Source: Paraburkholderia aromaticivorans | GTDB taxonomy: Bacteria; Pseudomonadota; Gammaproteobacteria; Burkholderiales; Burkholderiaceae | Length of the DNA: 64,000 bases | NCBI RefSeq assembly: GCF_002278075.1 | Contig: NZ_CP022989.1 | Location: 3,286,001 to 3,350,000, forward strand | Direction of reading: 5' to 3' | Shown: positions 36,401 through 44,802 of the stretch, one piece after another | How positions within the stretch are numbered: position 1 is the first letter of the stretch | How the letters are laid out: every line of letters starts with the position of its first letter | Made by a program: the position numbers and the translations under genes | Notes under the pieces: model-generated | The model's input: the letters and a program-made list of their open reading frames with translations, nothing else | Database searches by the model: none | What the model was told of the DNA's origin: nothing

Positions 36401-36823
36401 CGGATCCACGTTGATCCGATGGGACCGCTTTACGCAAGGCCCGTGCCAATCGTGCGGAGCGCCACGGAAGACGCGGTGGCGCGGGGCTTTGAGCCGAATC
36501 GCACACGCGTGCGGCAAACCCGGCGCGCGATACGTTTCGATGCACCGAAGCACACGCATGGTGCGTCGCAGCACTGCGGGCGTGCGAAGTGCGGGCACCC
36601 GAGCGGTGCGCCGACAAGCGTTTTCGCGGCGGCTGGAGCGACGTGGCAAGGGATCGAGCGTGCCACGCCGACGTATGGCCTGATCTTTGCATGACCGGGT
36701 CGCGTCGTCGTGGCAACGCAGCCACCATGGCAGGCAGTACGAACGAATACCGGACGAACCACAACGCTGTGTTTCCGTCCACGCGAAGATAGATAGCAGC
36801 ACACACCCGATAGCAAACGGACA

Positions 36824-36867
36824 ACGGCGTCCCCTCGTGACCATCGCGAGCGGACGCCGTTTTTTTT
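36824..36867 (+). terminator. Leader attenuator upstream of cobA
   Basis: ACGGCGTCC (36824-36832) pairs with GGACGCCGT (36852-36860) with inner CTCG/CGAG, followed by an unbroken T-run to 36867. It lies 52 bases before the cobA ATG and points into it. The 16 bases 36819-36834 are identical to the reverse complement of 36345-36360 in the nirB leader. Confidence 0.75.
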
Positions 36868-36919
36868 GGCCGCGACGATTCAGCTACGGTCAGCCGACAA
36901 ACAAGCGAAGGACACCGCG

Positions 36920-37735
36920 ATGAACACGAACACCGGCAAGGTCACCTTATTGAGCGCAGGCCCGGGCGACCTGGATCTGCTCACGCTGAAAGCCGCCAAA
37001 GCGCTGGCGGCCGCCGACGTCGTGCTGCTGGACGACCTCGCGAATCCCGAGATCGTGACGCTGGCGCCGCAGGCACGCGTGATTCGCGTCGGCAAGCGCG
37101 GCGGCTGCCGGTCGACGCCGCAAGCGTTCATCGAACGCCTGATGCGGCGCTACGCGCTCAAGGGCTTGCACGTGGTGCGGGTCAAAGGCGGTGAAGCGCT
37201 GCTGTTCGGACGCGCCGGCGAAGAGCTCGCTGCATTGCGCGGCGCCGATATTCCGGTGGAGATCGTCAACGGCATCTCGTCGGGGTTCGCCGCCGCCGCG
37301 GGGCTCGGCATTTCGCTCACGCATCGCCGCCATTGCCACGGCGTGAGCTTCGTCACCGCCCATACCGAGGATCACGGCGAGCCGGACTGGGCAGCGTTGG
37401 CGGCGACCCGCACCACGTTAGCGATCTATATGGGGATGAAGCGCATTGAGAGCATCGCGGCCGCTCTGCTCGCGAGTCTGCCGGCCGATACGCCCGCCGC
37501 CGTCGTGCAATGGGCCGGGGGCAGTCACGAGCGACGCCTCGCGAGCCGCCTCGATCGCCTCGCCGTGGATGCGGCGAGCGCGGGCTTCGGCAGCCCGGCG
37601 GTGATTCTGGTGGGCAGCGCGATTGGCGAGGGCGTCGAGCGCGCATGGGCAGGTGACGAAGCATCGCACGCTGGAACAGCGCCCGTGCAGCGCGATGCGC
37701 GGATCGCGCGGGAGGCGATTGCACAGGCCGCGTAA
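36920..37735 (+). CDS. cobA: Uroporphyrinogen-III C-methyltransferase
   Basis: A 271-residue SUMT that methylates uroporphyrinogen III twice with SAM to precorrin-2, the precursor of siroheme. Motifs: SAGPGDLDLLTLKA at the N-terminus, GKRGGCRSTPQ, and RVKGGEALLFGRAGEE. There is no CysG-type oxidase/ferrochelatase part, so those activities lie elsewhere. The C-terminal 35 residues are a loose extension. Its place opposite nirB and its matching attenuator indicate that it supplies siroheme for nitrite reduction. Confidence 0.92.
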   Translation: MNTNTGKVTLLSAGPGDLDLLTLKAAKALAAADVVLLDDLANPEIVTLAPQARVIRVGKRGGCRSTPQAFIERLMRRYALKGLHVVRVKGGEALLFGRAGEELAALRGADIPVEIVNGISSGFAAAAGLGISLTHRRHCHGVSFVTAHTEDHGEPDWAALAATRTTLAIYMGMKRIESIAAALLASLPADTPAAVVQWAGGSHERRLASRLDRLAVDAASAGFGSPAVILVGSAIGEGVERAWAGDEASHAGTAPVQRDARIAREAIAQAA

Positions 37736-37978
37736 AACGGCTCACCCGCAGAGATTACCGAAACAACCGTCGTCGGAAAGAATGGTCCGTACGGCAAGTC
37801 GGTTGCGCGAGTTGTAGTTTCGGCCCGGGCGAGATCCGCCATGAACAGGGGCTTTGGGGGGAATCGTCGCTATCCGCGCGCAATCCGCACTTTCCCGAGC
37901 ATGCGATCTATCAGGACTTCAAATTGCTCACTATCAGGAATAGACGGAACACACGCACACCACCCTGAGGAAATTCGG

Positions 37979-38359
37979 ATGGGCCATCAACGAGCCACAC
38001 GCCTTCTGATCGCCGACGACGACGCGAATCTGCTGGCTGCCTACGTACTCTTTTTCACCGCGCACGGTTTCGACATACGGACCGCATGCAACGGCCTCGA
38101 CGCGCTGGCCCAATACTGCGCCTGGCATCCGGAGGCCGCTTTGCTGGACGTCGAAATGCCGCGCCTGGACGGGCGCGCGGTGGCGCGGCGGATCCGCTAC
38201 GTGGACGATGTGCCCGCGCCCATGCTGGTCGCGGTCACCGGGCTCGAGCGCGCTGAAGAAAGGCGCGAGTCGCTGCGTTCGGGCTTCAATCATCATTTCG
38301 TCAAACCCGTGCCGATGCCTGTGATTCTCGCGGCGCTGACCGGACGAGTCCGGCATTAG
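37979..38359 (+). CDS. Single-domain CheY-like response regulator
   Basis: A 126-residue receiver domain with no output domain. Acidic pocket in IADDDAN, phosphoacceptor Asp57 in LLDVEMPRLDG, Thr87 in VAVTG and Lys109 in FVKPV. TGAGG lies nine bases before the ATG at 37979; the longer frame from 37841 has no family content. No kinase is adjacent, so the partner is unknown. It may act by protein contact or as a phosphate sink. Confidence 0.8.
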   Translation: MGHQRATRLLIADDDANLLAAYVLFFTAHGFDIRTACNGLDALAQYCAWHPEAALLDVEMPRLDGRAVARRIRYVDDVPAPMLVAVTGLERAEERRESLRSGFNHHFVKPVPMPVILAALTGRVRH

Positions 38360-38376
38360 CGCGCCACTTGGGGCCT

Positions 38377-38400
38377 GCACCTCGCTTTCACCCGAGGTGC
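38377..38400. terminator. Hairpin between the receiver and MOSC genes
   Basis: GCACCTCG (38377-38384) pairs with CGAGGTGC (38393-38400) over eight bases, with flanking GGG and CCC. It lies between convergent gene ends and could serve both. No T-run. Confidence 0.35.
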
Positions 38401-38452
38401 CCCGCGGCAGTCATGACCGGCCTTTCACCGGCATTCCCGCCGATCGACAGCC

Positions 38453-39331
38453 TCAGTCGCCGAAGCCCAACTCCGCCTCCACCGACTGCCCCACTCGCAG
38501 CCACTGCCCGGCCCCGCTCGCGACGAGCGCGTTGTTGCCGAACGTTATCGCCCCGTTTCGCTGCGGATTCGCGCGGTAAACACTCATCGTGTCGGTGGGC
38601 TCGTTCGGCCAGACCGGATCGGGCGCGCCTTTCGCCTGGTCGATGGTGGGCATCGGGCAGCGCGAACACGGCTTGACCAGTTGCAGCTGCACGTTCTTCC
38701 CGCCCGCGTCCCCGTCCACGCTCAGCGTCTCGACATAATCTTCTTCGTACGCATCGAGTCCCGTGACAACGACATTGGGCCGGAACCGGTTGATCGGAAT
38801 CGCCGGCGCGCCCTTGCCGTTCAGGCGCGTATTCAGATCGTCGAGCGACGCCTGGCCGATCACCAGCAGCGGAAAACCATCGGCGAAATGCGTGGTGGCG
38901 CCGCCCACGCGATCCGTATAGTCCGGATCGACAGTGCGCTCGCGCTCGGGATCGAAGCGCAGCAGGCGCGCGGGGACACCGAGAAACGTCGTGAACCATG
39001 TGGCACTGGCCGCGCCCGTGTCGAGTCCGTAGGCCACATCGCGCCAGACCTGGGTCTGCACTGCGGACGGCGCGTCGAGTCGCGCGCTGTCCAATGGCGT
39101 GCGCAATTCGCTCATGCCCGGCGCGCGGATCACGAGATCCTCGGCGCCGATCTCGACCGTGATCAGCGCCATGCGCGGGTACGCGCGTTGCGTGAGCATG
39201 GCGCCGGCCGCGTCGGTGACCATCCAGCAGCGGTCGTATTCGAGGCCGGTGGCGAGCAGGCGCGCCTCATGCAGCGCAATGCCCGCGCAGGATTTGATCG
39301 GATAGACAAAAAGCTCGCTGATGGTCGCCAT
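38453..39331 (-). CDS. MOSC-domain protein (YcbX/mARC type)
   Basis: A 292-residue protein with an N-terminal MOSC beta-barrel (ELFVYPIKSCAG at the start) and a C-terminal MOSC domain (about 130-285). The Cys in KPCSRCPMPTID is placed as the molybdenum ligand of this family. Members such as YcbX and mARC reduce N-hydroxylated compounds with a molybdenum cofactor and an electron donor. No 2Fe-2S domain is fused, unlike YcbX. It converges on the receiver gene. Confidence 0.85.
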   Translation of the reverse strand: MATISELFVYPIKSCAGIALHEARLLATGLEYDRCWMVTDAAGAMLTQRAYPRMALITVEIGAEDLVIRAPGMSELRTPLDSARLDAPSAVQTQVWRDVAYGLDTGAASATWFTTFLGVPARLLRFDPERERTVDPDYTDRVGGATTHFADGFPLLVIGQASLDDLNTRLNGKGAPAIPINRFRPNVVVTGLDAYEEDYVETLSVDGDAGGKNVQLQLVKPCSRCPMPTIDQAKGAPDPVWPNEPTDTMSVYRANPQRNGAITFGNNALVASGAGQWLRVGQSVEAELGFGD

Positions 39332-39392
39332 GGCGTGGGGGCACGGGGGGAGCGTGCGAATCGTTGTGTTTAATTGCTGATTGTAAAGCCCT

Positions 39393-40160
39393 CTACTCCC
39401 ATCCTTCCAGCCGTAATGTCGCCCGTACGAGCCTTTGCTCTTCCTGCTCGATCTCGCGCAGGTTCGCGCACACGCTTTCGATGTGATCGGCCGCCGCCTT
39501 GCGCGCCTGCTCCGGCAGCTTGCCGGTGACGGCGTTATAGAGCCGCGCGTGCTGACGGTCGATCACGCGCTTTTGCGGCGCACGGTGATAGAGATTGTTC
39601 ACCGAGGCGAACACCGAACTCAGCAGCAGGTCCGTGAGCGAGCTCAAGGTATGCACCAGCACGGGGTTATGCGACGCCTCGCAGATCGCGAGGTGAAACG
39701 CGTGGTCGAGCCGCGCGTGCGTGGAGGCACTCGTTTCGGTGCCGTGCGCGGCGATCATCTCTTCATAGCGGCGCGTGATCAGCACGAAGTCGGCGGGCGT
39801 GCCACGCAACGCCGCGAGTCGCGCGGACTCCGCTTCCAGCAGCGCGCGCACTTCGAACAGATCGTAAAGCGTGCGCGGCTGCGAACCGAGCAGATGCATC
39901 AACGGCGTGAGGGCCGGCTGCGCGGTGAGGCTCGCGACGAACGAGCCCCTGCCGTGCGCAGTCTCGATGATGCCGCGCGCCCGCAGGAGCTTGAGCCCTT
40001 CGCGCAGCGCCGTGCGCGAGACTCCGAGCTTGTCGGTGAGACGCCGCTCGGACGGCAGCGCCTGCCCCGTTTTCAGCACACCGTCGACGATCAGCCGCTC
40101 GATACGCTCCGCGACCACGTCCGCGACTTGCCTTGGGTTGTCCTGATCCGCTGTTTGCAT
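39393..40160 (-). CDS. glcC: GntR/FadR-family regulator of the glycolate operon
   Basis: A 255-residue repressor or activator. A winged HTH (about 10-75; LPSERRLTDKLGVSRTALRE) is followed by an FCD ligand domain (about 95-235), which usually binds a small acid through a metal. It is divergent from glcD, and a FadR-type operator lies 15 bases upstream of its own start, with a second between it and glcD. This points to autoregulation and glycolate-responsive control. The symbol rests on this context. Confidence 0.85.
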   Translation of the reverse strand: MQTADQDNPRQVADVVAERIERLIVDGVLKTGQALPSERRLTDKLGVSRTALREGLKLLRARGIIETAHGRGSFVASLTAQPALTPLMHLLGSQPRTLYDLFEVRALLEAESARLAALRGTPADFVLITRRYEEMIAAHGTETSASTHARLDHAFHLAICEASHNPVLVHTLSSLTDLLLSSVFASVNNLYHRAPQKRVIDRQHARLYNAVTGKLPEQARKAAADHIESVCANLREIEQEEQRLVRATLRLEGWE

Positions 40161-40174
40161 CGCACGATTTCAAC

Positions 40175-40185
40175 TGGTATGACCA
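40175..40185. promoter_or_regulatory. GlcC operator 1
   Basis: TGGT-ATG-ACCA is a perfect 4+4 palindrome with the FadR-subfamily form TxGTnnnACxA. It lies within the glcC leader, so binding would repress glcC. Confidence 0.6.
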
Positions 40186-40283
40186 CTATGGGATGTTAGC
40201 ACGTGCGGGGCGGATATGCCGGATACAAGCTTTACGCACCCGGTCTTCCAGCGCAAATAGCTTTGAGCGGCCACATCAAAAAC

Positions 40284-40294
40284 TGGTACGACCA
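40284..40294. promoter_or_regulatory. GlcC operator 2
   Basis: TGGT-ACG-ACCA, within the same AACTGGTAyGACCAC context as operator 1 and 109 bases away. It lies about 130 bases before glcD. Confidence 0.6.
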
Positions 40295-40426
40295 CCTCCG
40301 CGCACCGTCGACAGCGGCGCGCATACCCGCAACAATCCCCTCGGCAACACGCCCGCGCGCCAGCGCCCGCGGGTATTCCAGGCGCTTCCGGCAGGTTCCG
40401 GCGAAGCGCGGCACGAGGAGACACCC

Positions 40427-41926
40427 ATGACTTACCACTACGATGAACGCGTCGACGGTCCGCTCGCGACGCACGACAAAGCCGCCGTCGTCGCGCAATT
40501 GCAGGCGCTGATTCCCGATCTGCAACTGCTGCACGAACAGGAAGATCTGCGGCCGTTCGAATGCGACGGGCTCGCCGCCTATCGCGCGACGCCCATGCTG
40601 GTCGCGCTGCCCGACCAGGTCGAGCAGGTCGAGGCGCTGCTGAAATTCGCCGACGCGCACCAGATTCCGGTGGTCGCGCGCGGCGCCGGCACCGGTTTGT
40701 CGGGCGGCGCGCTGCCGTTGGACAAAGGCATTCTGCTGGTGATGGCGCGCTTTAACCGGATTCTCGAAGTCGATCCCGAGGCCTGCGTGGCCCGCGTTCA
40801 GCCCGGCGTGCGCAACCTGGCGATCTCGCAGGCCGCCGCGCCGCACGGTCTCTACTACGCGCCCGACCCGTCGTCGCAGATTGCCTGCTCGATCGGCGGC
40901 AATGTCGCGGAAAACGCGGGCGGCGTGCATTGCCTGAAGTACGGGCTGACCGTCAACAACATCCTCAAGCTCGAGATTCTCACCATCGAGGGCGAGCACA
41001 TCACGCTCGGCTCCGACGCGCTCGACGCGCCGGGTTTCGACTTCCTCGCGCTCTTCACCGGCTCGGAAGGCATGCTCGGCATCGTCACCGAAGTCACGGT
41101 GAAGCTGCTCACCAAACCGCAAAGCGCGAAGGTGCTGCTCGCCAGTTTCGACGATGTCGAGAAAGCCGGCGCGGCGGTCGCGCAGATCATCGGCGCGGGC
41201 GTGATTCCGGGCGGCCTCGAAATGATGGACAACCTCGCGATCCGCGCGGCGGAAGACTTCATCCACGCGGGCTATCCGGTCGATGCCGCAGCGATCCTGC
41301 TGTGCGAAGTCGACGGCGTGGAGAGCGACGTGCACGAGGACGTGGCCTGCGTGGAAGCGCTGCTGCGCGCGGCCGGCGCCACCGACATCCGTGTCGCGAA
41401 AGACGAGGCCGAACGGCAGCGCTTCTGGGCCGGCCGCAAGAACGCGTTTCCCGCCGTGGGCCGCATCTCGCCCGACTACTACTGCATGGACGGCACGATT
41501 CCGCGCCGTGAATTGCCGCGCGTGCTCAAGGGCATCGAAGACCTGTCGACCCAATACGGCCTGCAAGTCGCCAACGTGTTTCATGCCGGCGACGGCAACA
41601 TGCATCCGCTGATCCTGTTCGATGCGAACGCGCCCGGCGAAACCGAACGCGCCGAAGCGCTCGGCGCGCGCATTCTGGAACTGTGCGTGGCGGTGGGGGG
41701 CAGCATCACCGGCGAACACGGCGTGGGCCGCGAAAAAATCAACCAGATGTGCGCGCAGTTCAATAGCGACGAACTCAGCTTCTTCCACGCGCTGAAAGCC
41801 GCGTTCGACCCGCACGGCCTCCTCAACCCCGGCAAGAACGTGCCGACCCTGCACCGCTGCGCGGAATTCGGCTCGATGCATGTGCATCGCGGCGCGCTGC
41901 CCTTTCCCGAACTGGAGCGTTTCTGA
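40427..41926 (+). CDS. glcD: Glycolate oxidase subunit GlcD
   Basis: A 499-residue FAD-linked oxidase, the same length as E. coli GlcD. The PCMH FAD-binding domain (about 55-235) holds ARGAGTGLSGGALP and the SSQIACSIGGNVAENAGG stretch. The C-terminal domain contains VFHAGDGNMHP and GEHGVGREKI, the substrate and flavin contacts. It oxidises glycolate (perhaps also D-lactate) to glyoxylate. CGAGGAG lies eight bases before the start at 40427. It overlaps glcE by one base (TGATG). Confidence 0.95.
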   Translation: MTYHYDERVDGPLATHDKAAVVAQLQALIPDLQLLHEQEDLRPFECDGLAAYRATPMLVALPDQVEQVEALLKFADAHQIPVVARGAGTGLSGGALPLDKGILLVMARFNRILEVDPEACVARVQPGVRNLAISQAAAPHGLYYAPDPSSQIACSIGGNVAENAGGVHCLKYGLTVNNILKLEILTIEGEHITLGSDALDAPGFDFLALFTGSEGMLGIVTEVTVKLLTKPQSAKVLLASFDDVEKAGAAVAQIIGAGVIPGGLEMMDNLAIRAAEDFIHAGYPVDAAAILLCEVDGVESDVHEDVACVEALLRAAGATDIRVAKDEAERQRFWAGRKNAFPAVGRISPDYYCMDGTIPRRELPRVLKGIEDLSTQYGLQVANVFHAGDGNMHPLILFDANAPGETERAEALGARILELCVAVGGSITGEHGVGREKINQMCAQFNSDELSFFHALKAAFDPHGLLNPGKNVPTLHRCAEFGSMHVHRGALPFPELERF

Positions 41927-42993
41927 TGCGTATCGAACCCGTCTCCATGGACGATAGCGAACGGCTCGTCGCCGAAGTCTCGCAAGCGCTCGCGAGCCGC
42001 GCGCCGCTCAGGATTCGCGGCGGCGACAGCAAGGCGTTTCTCGGCCGTCCCGTGCCGGGCGCGGAGATCGACACGCGCTCGCATCGCGGCGTGGTGAGCT
42101 ACGACCCGACCGAACTCGTCATCACCGCGCGCGCCGGCACGCCGCTCGCCGAACTCACCGCCACGCTGGAAGCCGCCGGACAGATGCTCCCGTGCGAGCC
42201 GCCCGGCTTTGGCGGCGCGGCCACCGTCGGCGGCATGGTCGCGGCCGGGCTGGCCGGTCCGCGCCGGCCGTGGTCCGGCTCGGTGCGCGACTTCGTGCTC
42301 GGCTGCCGCGTGATCACCGGTCAGGCGAAGCATCTGCGCTTCGGCGGTGAAGTGATGAAGAACGTGGCGGGCTACGACGTGTCGCGATTGCTCGCGGGCA
42401 GTTTCGGCTGCCTCGGTTTGATTACGGAAGTCTCGCTGAAGGTGCTGCCCAAACCGCGAGCGCTCAGCAGTCTCACGGTGGAGCTGGAAGCGGCCGAAGC
42501 GCTGCGCGAACTGTCCGCCTGGCGCCGCGCCGCGCTGCCGATCAGTGCGGCCTGCCATGTGGACGGCCGTCTGCATGTGCGCCTCGAAGGCGGCGTGGGG
42601 TCGGTGGCCTCGGCCGTGGACCGGATCGGCGGCGCCGAACTCGAGCCGCGCTTCTGGGACGATCTGCGCGAGCACCGGCTGGCGTTTTTCGACGATCCGC
42701 GGCCGCTCTGGCGTCTGTCATTGCCGAACGCGTCGCCGCTGACCGCGCTGCCCGGCGACACGCTGCTCGACTGGGCCGGCGCGCAACGCTGGTTGAAAAG
42801 CACGGCGCCGGCCGCGACGATCCGCCAGATCGCGCATGCCGCCGGCGGCCACGCAACCTGCTTCAGCCCCCAAACCGACACCGAACCGTTCACGCCGCTG
42901 CCCCCCGCGTTGCTGCGCTTTCATCAGCAACTGAAGCGGCAACTCGATCCGCGCGGCCTCTTCAACCCCGGCCGCCTGTATGCCGACCTCTGA
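41926..42993 (+). CDS. glcE: Glycolate oxidase subunit GlcE
   Basis: A 355-residue FAD-binding subunit related to the N-terminal half of GlcD. RIRGGDSKAFLGR, then PPGFGGAATVGGMVAAGLAGPRR and VMKNVAGYDVSRLLAGSFG form the PCMH fold. The C-terminus ends LDPRGLFNPGRLYADL, as in related oxidases. It is translationally coupled to glcD. Confidence 0.93.
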   Translation: MRIEPVSMDDSERLVAEVSQALASRAPLRIRGGDSKAFLGRPVPGAEIDTRSHRGVVSYDPTELVITARAGTPLAELTATLEAAGQMLPCEPPGFGGAATVGGMVAAGLAGPRRPWSGSVRDFVLGCRVITGQAKHLRFGGEVMKNVAGYDVSRLLAGSFGCLGLITEVSLKVLPKPRALSSLTVELEAAEALRELSAWRRAALPISAACHVDGRLHVRLEGGVGSVASAVDRIGGAELEPRFWDDLREHRLAFFDDPRPLWRLSLPNASPLTALPGDTLLDWAGAQRWLKSTAPAATIRQIAHAAGGHATCFSPQTDTEPFTPLPPALLRFHQQLKRQLDPRGLFNPGRLYADL

Positions 42994-43029
42994 ACGCGGT
43001 CCTGCGAAGACCTGAAGGCGAATCCCATC

Positions 43030-44271
43030 ATGCAAACCAATCTCAGCGATGCCGCCAAAACCCTGTCACGCGCGGACGAGGCCGAACAGATCCTGCGCGC
43101 CTGCGTGCACTGCGGCTTCTGCAACGCGACCTGTCCGACCTATCAATTGCTCGGCAACGAACTCGACGGCCCGCGCGGACGCATCTATCTGATCAAGCAG
43201 ATGCTCGAGGGCGAGCCCGTCACGCAGAAAACCCAGTTGCACCTCGACCGGTGCCTAAGCTGCCGCAATTGTGAAACCACCTGCCCGTCCGGTGTCACCT
43301 ATCACGCGCTGCTGGATATCGGCCGTGCCGAGTTGGAGCGGCGCATCGAGCGGCCCCTGTCCGAGCGCTTGCTGCGCGAGGGTTTGCGCCGCGCGATCCC
43401 GCATCCGGCGGTGTTCAACGCGCTCCTGAAGACCGGCCGCGCCATGCGGCCGTTTCTTCCGGCCGCGCTTGGACGTAAAATCCCCAGGCAAGGCGCGCGG
43501 GTCAACGCTGGGACCAAGCCGAGGCCGGCGCCGCGGCATCCGCGCAAAATGCTGATGCTGGAAGGCTGCGTGCAACCCGCGCTGTCACCGAACACCAACG
43601 CGGCCGCCGCGCGCGTGCTCGACCGGCTCGGCATCAGCATCGTGAATGCCCGCCAGGCCGGCTGTTGCGGCGCGACCGATTATCATCTGAATGCGCAGGA
43701 GGCAGGCCTCGCGCGGGCACGGCGTAATATCGACGCGTGGTGGCCCGCCATCGAGTCCGGCGCCGAAGCCATCGTGCAAACCGCGAGCGGCTGCGGCGCG
43801 TTCATCAAGGAATACGGGCATTTGCTGCGCGACGACCCTCGCTATGCGTCAAAAGCGCAGCGGGTCAGCGAGCTGGCGCGAGACCTCGTCGAGGTATTGG
43901 CTAACGAGCCGCTCGGTCAGCTGCAAGCAAGCTTGCCAGGGCAGACTCGGCAAAGAATCGCGTTTCACTGCCCATGTACGTTGCAGCATGCGCAGAAGCT
44001 GGGCGGCGCGGTCGAGTCGATCCTGCAGCAACTCGGCTTCGATCTCACGGCCGTGCCCGACGCCCATCTGTGTTGCGGATCGGCAGGCACGTATTCGATT
44101 ACCCAGCCCGAGCTTGCGCAACGGTTACGCAACAACAGGCTCGACGCGCTGGAAAGCGGCAGGCCGGAGCTGATCGTCACGGCCAACATCGGTTGCCAGA
44201 CGCATCTGGACGGCGCCGGGCGCACGCCGGTGCGTCATTGGATAGAACTTGTAGAAGCATCCTTACCATAA
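43030..44271 (+). CDS. glcF: Glycolate oxidase iron-sulfur subunit GlcF
   Basis: A 413-residue iron-sulfur subunit. Two 4Fe-4S motifs (CVHCGFCNATCP near 27 and CLSCRNCETTCP near 75) are followed by two CCG-type repeats (GCCGATDYHL and CCGSAGTYS). It passes electrons from the flavin subunits to the membrane quinone pool. It lies 36 bases after glcE. Confidence 0.94.
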   Translation: MQTNLSDAAKTLSRADEAEQILRACVHCGFCNATCPTYQLLGNELDGPRGRIYLIKQMLEGEPVTQKTQLHLDRCLSCRNCETTCPSGVTYHALLDIGRAELERRIERPLSERLLREGLRRAIPHPAVFNALLKTGRAMRPFLPAALGRKIPRQGARVNAGTKPRPAPRHPRKMLMLEGCVQPALSPNTNAAAARVLDRLGISIVNARQAGCCGATDYHLNAQEAGLARARRNIDAWWPAIESGAEAIVQTASGCGAFIKEYGHLLRDDPRYASKAQRVSELARDLVEVLANEPLGQLQASLPGQTRQRIAFHCPCTLQHAQKLGGAVESILQQLGFDLTAVPDAHLCCGSAGTYSITQPELAQRLRNNRLDALESGRPELIVTANIGCQTHLDGAGRTPVRHWIELVEASLP

Positions 44272-44290
44272 ACGAATCAGGAAATTCATT

Positions 44291-44695
44291 ATGCTGAGCA
44301 AACCTGTGTTGACTCTTGCCGAAACGACCCGCATTCTCGACGCCGCCCGCGCGGAAGCCGAGAAGAATCAGTGGGCCGTCGCCATCGTGGTGGTCGACGA
44401 CGGCGGTCATCCGCTCGGAATGCTGCGTCTGGACGGCAGCGCGCCGGCCAGTTCGTACATCGCGACCGAAAAGGCCCGCACTTCGGCGATCGGCCGCCGT
44501 GAAACCAAGGTATACGAAGACATGATCAACAATGGCCGCACCGCATTTCTGAGCGCGCCGCTGCAAGGCACGCTGGAAGGCGGCGTGCCGGTGCTCGTCG
44601 ACGGCCAGGTGGTCGGCGCGGTCGGCGTGTCGGGCGTCAAGTCGGATCAGGACGCGCAGATCGCCAAGGCCGGCATTCAGGCTATCGCCGCTTAA
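44291..44695 (+). CDS. glcG: GlcG/HbpS-family protein
   Basis: A 134-residue protein of the GlcG/HbpS heme-degrading-like fold (LTLAETTRILDAARAEAE, VAIVVVDDGGHPLGMLRLDG, GGVPVLVDGQVVGAVGVSG). The function in glycolate operons is not established. It starts 19 bases after glcF with CAGGAAA upstream. Confidence 0.9.
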   Translation: MLSKPVLTLAETTRILDAARAEAEKNQWAVAIVVVDDGGHPLGMLRLDGSAPASSYIATEKARTSAIGRRETKVYEDMINNGRTAFLSAPLQGTLEGGVPVLVDGQVVGAVGVSGVKSDQDAQIAKAGIQAIAA

Positions 44696-44802
44696 GGCCG
44701 TTCGCCGTTCCAAGCGGCGGCCATCGAAGAGAGAAGCTAAACCGTTGCACAACGCGGGCCGATGCCCCCTCATCGGCCCCATTCAGATAGATGGAGCAGT
44801 CG

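Larger units (their letters stand above)
36233..36919. other. Divergent nirB/cobA regulatory region
   Basis: A 687-base gene-free stretch. Each side ends in a leader with an intrinsic-terminator hairpin pointing into the adjacent gene (36301-36355 minus; 36824-36867 plus). Both use the same 16-base GGACAACGGCGTCCCC. Promoters must lie between about 36400 and 36800; I see no sigma-54 site with correct spacing and no clear -10/-35 pair. Confidence 0.65.

Noticed and set aside
36640..36700. Sigma-54 promoter in the nirB/cobA region (TGGCACG and TGGCAAG sequences)
   Set aside because: The distance from GG to GC is wrong by one or more bases on both strands.
36233..36844. Upstream extension of the nirB frame
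   Set aside because: It runs through the attenuator and has no NirB-like content; translation clearly begins at MKIIVIGHG after GAGGAAA.
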